Below, piece after piece: positions 56,944 through 64,000 of a stretch of DNA of 64,000 nucleotides. Origin of the DNA: JACNKJ01 sp964344565. GTDB lineage: Bacteria; Krumholzibacteriota; Krumholzibacteriia; JACNKJ01. Every line of letters begins with the position of its first letter. Positions within the stretch are counted from its first letter, which is position 1. The DNA lies in contig CAYFNT010000001.1 in assembly GCA_964344565.1 (NCBI GenBank), forward strand, positions 248,001 through 312,000. Direction: 5' to 3'. The position numbers and the translations under genes were made by a program. Below the pieces are notes generated by a model. It saw only the letters and a list, made by a program, of their open reading frames with translations, did no database searches and was not told where the DNA came from.

Positions 56944-58125
56944 CTAGGCACCCGTTCCCTGGGTCTTCAGGAAACGCATTCCTATCAAGGCGAACATCAG
57001 CCCGAATCCCAGAAGCACGAGAGACGGCAGAACCACGCTCGAGAGGCCGTAGCCGAATGAGACGAGGGCGTGGAAGCCGTTCATGGCCCAGGCCGTGGGA
57101 AGCAGATGCGCCGCGGTCTGGAACCAGCGCGGCGTGATTTCCGCGGGCCACCAGCAACCGCCCAGGGCGGCCAGCCCCATGCTCATGAGCCATCCCACAG
57201 AACCGGCCTGCTCCGGCGACTTGAGTACGGCGCCGAGAAGCGTGGCCAGCCCCGTGCAGGCGACGCAGTAGGCGAGCACGAGCAGGATGAGCCCCGCCAG
57301 GGAATTGCCGTAGGACATGGCCTCGCCGAAGGAGAAGAGTGTGATGAGCTTGCCCGCCACCAGCAGAATGACGGTCTGCCCGAGGGCGATGATCATGCGC
57401 CCGACGAGTTTGCCCGCGATGACCTGTCCCCGGCCCAAGGGAAGGCTCATCTGCCGCGTGAGCATGCCGGACTGTTTCTCGATGGTGAGAAAGACCCCGC
57501 CGTAGATCACCGTCATCATGAGCACCGTCATTACCAGAATGCCCGGCACGCTCTGGGCCTGACCCGTGGGCACGGCTCTGCCGCGGCCGGCCGTACTCGC
57601 CTCGAGGGTCACCAGGGATTCCCGCTGGCCCAGGGCCGCGAAACTCTCGCCGGGATTCCCGCTTTCGAGAGCGCCGCTTCCGTCCATTTCGATGAGACGG
57701 CCCACCGAGCGCACCACCGTGCGGATGATGTGCACTTCGGCGGCGAGTGCGTAGTCGGCGTTGGTGTCGGGCTCCTTCTGAAGTTCGAGGGTCTGCTGTT
57801 CGCCGGCCAGCGCTCCCTCGGTGAATCCCGCGGGAATCACCAGGGTGCGCACCTTCCGCTCTGCCGAGTCCAGGGAATCGGGATGAAACTCGGTGAGCGC
57901 GATCTGCTCGTCTTCGAGTTCGGCCACCAATGCCCGCGCCAGCCATCCTCCGTCGTGATCGACGAGACTGAGCGAAACCTGATTCGTCCCCGAACCGCCG
58001 CCGAAGTTCATGTTGCTGAACAGCCACATGAGGAAGATCGGCAGCAAAAGCATCCAGATGACGGATTGGCGGTCCTTCAAGGTGAGTCGCAGATCGTTCA
58101 GGCCGAGTTGGATGATCTTCTTCAT
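56944..58125 (-). CDS. ABC-2 family exporter permease, second subunit
   Basis: 393 residues. N-terminal membrane helix (SVIWMLLLPIFLMWLFSN), a large extracytoplasmic domain of about 170 residues (LVDHDGGWLARALVAELEDE, TLVIPAGFTEGALAGEQQ), then five C-terminal helices with VMTVLMMTVIYGGVFLTIEKQ and MLTRQMSLPLGRGQVIAGKL. This is the ABC-2 type permease layout of drug or polymer exporters. The ATG lies in the end of the first permease gene (4-base overlap), so the two subunits are co-translated. Confidence 0.9.
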   Translation of the reverse strand: MKKIIQLGLNDLRLTLKDRQSVIWMLLLPIFLMWLFSNMNFGGGSGTNQVSLSLVDHDGGWLARALVAELEDEQIALTEFHPDSLDSAERKVRTLVIPAGFTEGALAGEQQTLELQKEPDTNADYALAAEVHIIRTVVRSVGRLIEMDGSGALESGNPGESFAALGQRESLVTLEASTAGRGRAVPTGQAQSVPGILVMTVLMMTVIYGGVFLTIEKQSGMLTRQMSLPLGRGQVIAGKLVGRMIIALGQTVILLVAGKLITLFSFGEAMSYGNSLAGLILLVLAYCVACTGLATLLGAVLKSPEQAGSVGWLMSMGLAALGGCWWPAEITPRWFQTAAHLLPTAWAMNGFHALVSFGYGLSSVVLPSLVLLGFGLMFALIGMRFLKTQGTGA

Positions 58126-59389
58126 GCGCCCGCTCCTCTCACGAGATTCCGATTGAGGAGCACGCCGCCCAGGAGCAGCAGCACCACGCCCATGCCCGCC
58201 AGCATGGCCACCGAGGGAAGGATGTCCGCCATCGAGGCTCCCTCGCCGAGCAGCGCCTTGTATCCCTCGGTGCCCCAGTAGAAGGGGGAGAGGGGCGAGA
58301 TCATCCGCAGGATGCCCGGCATGCCGTCCACGCTGAAGAAGCTGCCGCCGGCGAAGGCCATGAAGAGATAGACGATGGACGAGATCACCGAGCCCCGTTG
58401 AACCGTGCCCGAAGCGCCGTAGATGGCCGCGGCCGATCCGACTACGGCGAGAATCAAGGCCAGGGACAGGACGAGGAAACCCGCGAAATCGATGGGATCC
58501 TGCGCGGCGAAGGCTCCGATGCCCGAGAGTATCGCCAGGCTGATCAATGCCATGGTCGCCGAGAAGACGGCTTTGGCGCGAAGCACCGCCGCCGGACTGA
58601 GAGGTCCCTGGATCTGCCGTCTCAGGGTGCCGGCCTCACTTTCGGTGAGGATGTCCCGCATGGCCAGATCGCCGACCAGGAAGAGCGCATAGACCGAAAC
58701 GCCCGGCAGCACGAAGAGGAAGATCTGGAAGATGCCGAAGCCGGCCTCGTCCTCTTCTTCCTCCTCGGCGTCCACCGCGCCCAGATCGGTGGAAGTGAAG
58801 CTGATCACGGGCGGAAAGGCGTACTCGCCGGCGCCTTCCAGGGCATCGAAGACCGCCACCGAGATCGTCGAAACCGTCTCGGCGTTCATGTCCAGGGCAT
58901 CGCCCTCGAGGTAGGGGGCCAGGGTGTCCATGGGCTCACGAAGCACCCGCGAACCGGAATCGAGAAGCTCCGTGAGAACGCCGCCCAGCTGCTCGGCGAT
59001 TTCGGGCAGTATCCCCTGGGCTGGATTGCGGATGAGAACCAGGCTCGTGGGCGTGCCCTCGATGAGATCCTCGGTGAAGTTCTCGGGGATGCGCAGCAGG
59101 GCCGAAGCGTCGCCGTCCTCGATGCGCGCTAGGCCTTCTTCGCCGACCACTTCCACATCGAAATACTGGGCCATCTGATCGGAACTCATGGCAGAGATGA
59201 GGGAGTTGCCGAAAAAGTTGTCGTCTAGGTTTTCCACGAGCAGGTGAACCTGAGGCGTACCACCGCCGCCGAACGCTGTGGCGATGATGAGCGAGAACAT
59301 GATGGGAAAGGCGAGCACCACCAAGAGGCCCAGGGGCGAGCGGGCCTTGCGGAGCAGGTCCTTGCGGACCATGAGCAATAGGGTTCGCA

Positions 59390-59390
<1 letters not shown>
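58122..59390 (-). CDS. ABC-2 family exporter permease, first subunit
   Basis: 422 residues, ABC-2 layout like its partner: a first helix (RSPLGLLVVLAFPIMFSLII), a periplasmic domain of about 190 residues with ASALLRIPENFTEDLIEG, then five helices including IFLFVLPGVSVYALFLVGDL and RDILTESEAGTLRRQIQGPL. The ATG overlaps the TGA of the ATPase gene by one base. Together the two permeases form a heterodimer driven by the ATPase. Confidence 0.9.
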
Positions 59391-60319
<929 letters not shown>

Positions 60320-60494
60320 GGGGGATACTCCCTGGCGAGGGTTAGAGTTGGGCTGACGAAGACTATTCCGTGGATCCTTGCAGTTCAAGGATCAAAAGTT
60401 ATCGATCGTTTACGGAGCAATGTGAGATCCGGCTAGCGCAGCAATCGCGATCTTGTTACAAGGTGAATGCGATTCGATCGTCCTTTGGAGGAAC

Positions 60495-61103
60495 ATGTCA
60501 GACAATGCCAAGAAGCGCGGCGGTTGCCTGCGCACCTTGGGCTTCGTGCTCCTGGTGGTTCTGCTCTCCGTCGCGGCTTCGGTATGGGCCGTGAAGACCT
60601 TCGTCTTCCCGCCCGACTTCGAGCCCGTGGAGCTCAGTCCCGACGAGGAGCGAGAACTCGCGGCCAAGCTCGGATATCTGGAGCCCGAGGCCTACCGGGA
60701 AGATCCCGAGGATCGCAGCCTCCGATTCACCGAACGGGAGCTTAACGCGCTTCTGGCCAGGAACACGGACCTGGCCGAACGGGTGGCCATCGATCTGTCG
60801 AAGGATCTCATCAGCGCCAAGGTGCTCGTACCCATGCCCGAGGACTTTCCCATGCTCGGCGGTCGGACACTTCGCGCGAAAGCCGGACTCGAGATGAAAC
60901 TTCGAGGGGGGAATCCCGAAGTGCTGCTCAAAGGCGTCACGGTCATGGGGCTTCCGCTGCCCAACGAATGGCTCGGTGGCCTGAAGAACGTCGATCTCAT
61001 GCAGGAATTCAGCGGAGAAGGTGGATTCTGGCAGACACTGTTCGGAGGTCTCGAGGAATTCCGAATCGAGGACGCCGAACTGATCGTCCGCGTAAAAGAG
61101 TGA
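60495..61103 (+). CDS. Membrane-anchored periplasmic protein, unknown family
   Basis: 202 residues from ATG 60495 with GGAGGAA upstream. One N-terminal anchor (LGFVLLVVLLSVAASVWAV). The soluble domain starts with PDEERELAAKLGYLEPE and includes FTERELNALLARN, a pattern seen in YpmS/DUF2140-like proteins; this is weak. Further segments SAKVLVPMPEDFPMLGG and GNPEVLLKGVTVMGLPLPNE look like a cystatin- or LEA-like beta domain. It begins a two-gene unit with the small lipoprotein 11 bases downstream. Confidence 0.7.
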   Translation: MSDNAKKRGGCLRTLGFVLLVVLLSVAASVWAVKTFVFPPDFEPVELSPDEERELAAKLGYLEPEAYREDPEDRSLRFTERELNALLARNTDLAERVAIDLSKDLISAKVLVPMPEDFPMLGGRTLRAKAGLEMKLRGGNPEVLLKGVTVMGLPLPNEWLGGLKNVDLMQEFSGEGGFWQTLFGGLEEFRIEDAELIVRVKE

Positions 61104-61114
61104 CAAGGAGAACC

Positions 61115-61420
61115 ATGCGTAAATCCATGATGTTGGCGGGAATCGTCTTCGGTGTGCTGCTCGTGGCCGGATGTGCTGCAGGCCCGAACCAACTCATCGG
61201 CATGCCCGGCTCCTACGAAAGCCCCGCGGGATTCTGGAAGGGTCTCTGGCACGGATTCATCGTGCTTTTCACCTTCATCATCTCGCTGTTCAACGACAAT
61301 GTGAGCATCTACGAGGTGCACAACACCGGCAAGCTCTACCACTTGGGATATCTGCTGGGCGTCATGATCTTCTTCGGTGGGAGCAGCAAGGGAACGGTCT
61401 GCGGCAAGAAGAAGAATTGA
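61115..61420 (+). CDS. Small lipoprotein with membrane helices
   Basis: 101 residues, AAGGAGAA before the ATG. Lipoprotein signal LAGIVFGVLLVAGC (lipobox VAGC). The short mature part has two hydrophobic segments (GLWHGFIVLFTFIISLFN and LYHLGYLLGVMIFFGG) and ends in a Lys-rich tail. Small proteins of this type are frequent in environmental genomes, with unknown role. Shares the operon with the anchored protein upstream and ends at a hairpin. Confidence 0.75.
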   Translation: MRKSMMLAGIVFGVLLVAGCAAGPNQLIGMPGSYESPAGFWKGLWHGFIVLFTFIISLFNDNVSIYEVHNTGKLYHLGYLLGVMIFFGGSSKGTVCGKKKN

Positions 61421-61437
61421 ACGAAGCTTCTCGAATC

Positions 61438-61466
61438 GGCGCCTGGTGATCCAGGCGCCATTGTTC
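61438..61466 (+). terminator. Terminator after the lipoprotein gene
   Basis: 9-bp stem GGCGCCTGG/CCAGGCGCC (61438-61446, 61451-61459) with a TGAT loop followed by ATTGTT. Confidence 0.65.
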
Positions 61467-61538
61467 TACCTTACCCCTTCCAAGCCCGCTATTGCGGGCC
61501 ACCTACCATCTGCCGGCGGCTTGCCGATCCCTACGCGG

Positions 61539-62564
61539 ATGTCGGTGCATCTATTCGAACCGAACATCCGGAGAGCTAGCATCAAAACCGAATCCATCGA
61601 TTGGAAGTCCGTCGTGGGGCCCTATGAGAGCCCCAGTCTATGGCGCAGCCTTCTGCAACTGACCAATACACTGCTGCCCTATCTGGCCCTGCTGGTGGGT
61701 ATGTATTTCAGCATGCGGCTGTCCTATTGGCTGACCCTTCTGCTTGCGATTCCCGCCGCGGGCTTCATGGTGCGCACCTTCATCATCTTCCATGACTGCG
61801 GTCACAACTCCTTCTTCCGATCCCGCTCCGCCAACCGGATTACGGAATTCTGCACGGGTCTGCTCTGTTTCATGCCTGCCCAAAGCTGGTCGCGGGATCA
61901 CGCCAGGCACCACGCATCCTCCGGAGACCTCGATCGCCGGGGAACGGGGGATATCTGGACACTCACCCTGCGCGAATACAAGGCCCGGTCCCGATGGAGC
62001 CGATTCGTCTACCGCCTTTATCGCAATCCCGTGGTGTTGCTCGTTCCCGGTCCCCTCTACCTGTTCCTCATCGACAGTCGCTACTGGAAATCGGGAACCG
62101 ATCTGCGCCAGCGACGGGCCATCCTTCTCACGAATCTCGCGGTGGCGGGAGTCGTGCTGGCGGCCATACTGACCATCGGAATCAAGGCCTACCTGCTCGT
62201 TCAGCTGCCTGTGCTCATGATCGCCGGCGCGGGGGGGATCTGGCTCTTCTACGTCCAACACCAGTTCGAAGGCACCTACTGGGAACGCCACGAGAATTGG
62301 GACTTCATGAGGCAGGCTCTCAGGGGCGCTTCATTCTACAAGCTGCCCAAGATCCTGCAGTGGTTCAGCGGGAACATCGGCTTTCATCACGTGCACCATC
62401 TCAGCCCGCGCATCCCCAACTACTTCCTGGAGCGCTGCCACAAGTCCAGTTCGCTCTTCGACTCGGTGCCTCCGCTCACGCTCAAGAAAAGCCTGCGCGC
62501 GCTGCGTCTGCATCTCTGGGACGAGGACCGCGGATCGCTGGTCGGCTTCGACGCTGTCCGGTAG
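61539..62564 (+). CDS. Fatty acid desaturase
   Basis: 341 residues from ATG 61539; an in-frame upstream run lacks a ribosome-binding site and family homology. Three histidine boxes bind the di-iron centre: FHDCGHNSFF, DHARHHASSG and GFHHVHHLSP. Four membrane segments are placed as usual (LLPYLALLVGMYFSM, WLTLLLAIPAAGFMV, NPVVLLVPGPLYLFLI, LAVAGVVLAAILTIG). Acyl-lipid or acyl-CoA desaturase that puts a double bond in membrane lipid chains and so tunes fluidity; it may also act on other lipids. Single gene. Confidence 0.87.
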   Translation: MSVHLFEPNIRRASIKTESIDWKSVVGPYESPSLWRSLLQLTNTLLPYLALLVGMYFSMRLSYWLTLLLAIPAAGFMVRTFIIFHDCGHNSFFRSRSANRITEFCTGLLCFMPAQSWSRDHARHHASSGDLDRRGTGDIWTLTLREYKARSRWSRFVYRLYRNPVVLLVPGPLYLFLIDSRYWKSGTDLRQRRAILLTNLAVAGVVLAAILTIGIKAYLLVQLPVLMIAGAGGIWLFYVQHQFEGTYWERHENWDFMRQALRGASFYKLPKILQWFSGNIGFHHVHHLSPRIPNYFLERCHKSSSLFDSVPPLTLKKSLRALRLHLWDEDRGSLVGFDAVR

Positions 62565-62637
62565 ACAGGCTTTATCGCACTCAGGAAAACTAGCTCCGAT
62601 CAAGCAGCGGAACGAGGACTTCGGCCCACCTTTGAAG

Positions 62638-64000
62638 CTATAGGCTTCCGGGCCTCGGCAGGCGAAGGCCGAAGCGAGCCCAGTTTCCCGGGTCGGCCTC
62701 GGCCCAGGTCTCTCCACCATGGCTTTCCAGAATCTGCCGTGTCAGGAAGAGACCCAATCCGCTGCCCCGCTTGCCTCGGGTGTTCTCGTTCTGAAGGCGA
62801 TTGAACTTGCCGAAGAGCGTGGTCGAATCCTGTTGGCTAAATCCCTCGCCTTCGTTCCAGACGCTCAGCTCGACGCTCCCCTCGTGCACCTTGATCTCCA
62901 AGCGGGCCTGTCCCTCTTCGCGTCCGTACTTGGCGGCATTGGACAGGTAGTTACTCAAGGCGATTCGCAGCAGTTCGGCGTCGCCGTCCACTTCGAGAGT
63001 GTCGGTGAAGTCGACTTCGAGTGTCACACCTCGAGATTTGAACAGGGGTCTGCTCTGCTCGACGGCGGGCTGTATCACGGATTCGGCGAGGTCGATTCGC
63101 TGAATGTCCGGTTGCAGTTCACCGCGTTCGGCTCTTGAGAGGTCGAGGTAGTTCTTGACCATGTCCTGAAGCTCTTCGCTGTTGCGCTTGATGCGCACGA
63201 GGAAATCCCGCGCGCTGGGTGGCACTTCGCCGAGATTTCCTGCGACAAGCCCACCGTCACCAGCAATCCCAGGGCGAGCACGACGCCCACGGGAATCAGG
63301 AAGCGGGCGATGAGGTGGGCGCGGAGCTCCTCGTAAGGGGCCTCGAGCAGTCCGACGTAGAGCATGCCGATGATCGAGCCATTGGGATCTCGAATGGGCG
63401 TGTAGGCGCTGAGGTACCAGGCGTCCACCACCCAGGCCCTCGAGTGCCAGCGCAGGCCCTCCTCGAGCACGGCTTTCTGCACCTCACGGGAAACTGTCGT
63501 GCCGATGGCGCGGCGACCCTGCGCGTCCAGCACATTGGTGGCCACGCGTGTGGGTCCCAGGAAGAAGGTGACGGTTCCCAAGGGCTTCCCACCGTGGGTT
63601 TCCTCTCCGTAGACCAGGAGCCTCGTCTGGTCCACGCGTTCGTACTGATGGTTGAAGCTGCGGCCGCCGTAGATGATCGATGTGATCGAGCCCTTCGCGT
63701 CCTTTACGGGAACCGCGAACCACTGCATGAGGCAGGACAGCGTGACGACTTCGCCGTCCGGGGATCGGATGACCTGATCCCGGCGAAGCGATTCGCCGCC
63801 CTCGAAGAGGAGGCGATCCTCGTCCAGCTTCAAGATTCCCCAGGCCGAGTTGCCGCTGAGGGCACGGGTGAGGATGGGATCTCGCTGGATGTCGACCGGC
63901 GCGGAGGCGTCGGCATATTCGCCGGCCAGTGGAGTCCCGTCGGTGCCGCATAGATTGAGGACGCTCAGATTCAAACGAACTCGAAGACGGTCGAGCTGGG
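62638..64000 (-). pseudogene. Broken Cache-domain histidine kinase
   Basis: The 5' end is beyond the window (the frame is open at 64000). The first part, to about 63235, reads a Cache-like sensor domain (VATNVLDAQGRRAIGTTVSR, YLSAYTPIRDPNGSIIGMLY) and its second membrane helix (VGVVLALGLLVTVGLS). There the frame changes and the second part (63231 to 62638) reads VPPSARDFLVRIKRNSEELQ, LVKNYLDLSRAE-type helix 2 and an intact ATPase domain: LSNYLSNAAKYG (N box), VWNEGEGF (G1), GKRGSGLGLFLTRQI (G2). The phospho-acceptor His (H box) is not found at the junction, so a stretch is missing there and activity is unlikely. Real deletion and mis-assembly cannot be told apart here. Confidence 0.75.

Overview
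The window is about 64 kb of GC-rich bacterial DNA that looks like the chromosome of an FCB-group candidate phylum (Krumholzibacteriota or Eisenbacteria are my best guesses). The evidence is six secreted proteins ending in a FlgD-like/T9SS type A sorting domain (core NPFNP), several broad-family secreted hydrolases, a MutL-type ATPase operon and ordinary sigma70-like promoters. No rRNA, tRNA, CRISPR array or insertion sequence was seen. The lineage is an inference; only rpmB is a classical marker.

Layout. 1-6237 (minus): a seven-gene overlapping operon led by a MutL-type ASKHA ATPase, followed by barrel-sandwich, small and membrane proteins; its leader holds a promoter and a terminator-like hairpin. 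6.5-15.3 kb (plus): a lower-GC accessory block of short unrelated genes (membrane proteins, SRPBCC, lysozyme-like, DUF1801, GNAT, VOC lipoprotein, ADP-ribosylglycohydrolase, SIMPL, DinB) with one attC-like element and gene relics. 15.4-19.8 kb: secreted proteins, a decayed alpha/beta hydrolase and rpmB. 20-36.3 kb: the exported peptidase and hydrolase region: an active/inactive M16 pair, M1 and M28 peptidases and a metallophosphoesterase (the last three with sorting domains), a CDF transporter, a decayed formylglycine-enzyme relic, an interrupted beta-propeller-like gene, an SLC13 permease and a beta-helix protein. 36.5-45.2 kb: DUF1573/rhodanese-like/MauE-like operon, a YCII protein that has lost its stop, DUF1028, a DUF1800/DUF1501 pair, adenosine deaminase. 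45.4-53.1 kb: a tight five-gene operon joining a GAF-SpoIIE phosphatase, a secreted protein, a FecR protein, an outer-membrane barrel candidate and a CHASE2 adenylate/guanylate cyclase. 53-64 kb: secreted proteins, a reductive-dehalogenase-like iron-sulfur protein, a NodB-like protein, an ABC-2 exporter operon, a desaturase and a broken histidine kinase.

How the genes work together. Much of the window serves the cell envelope. Two distinct C-terminal endings occur on secreted proteins and never on the same one: the long FlgD-like domain (six genes) and a short ending of the form [ST]-W-x-x-[VL]-K-x-L-Y-(R) at the very C-terminus (four genes). The second does not match any sorting signal I know and is the best candidate for something undescribed. 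The MutL operon (no mutase genes beside it) and the phosphatase/FecR/barrel/cyclase operon are the two most system-like clusters.

Several genes are broken: two secreted-protein genes each carry one in-frame TGA, one gene runs past its expected end, one kinase is frameshifted with its phospho-acceptor region missing, and three relics remain. These could be real decay, UGA readthrough or assembly error; reads would decide.
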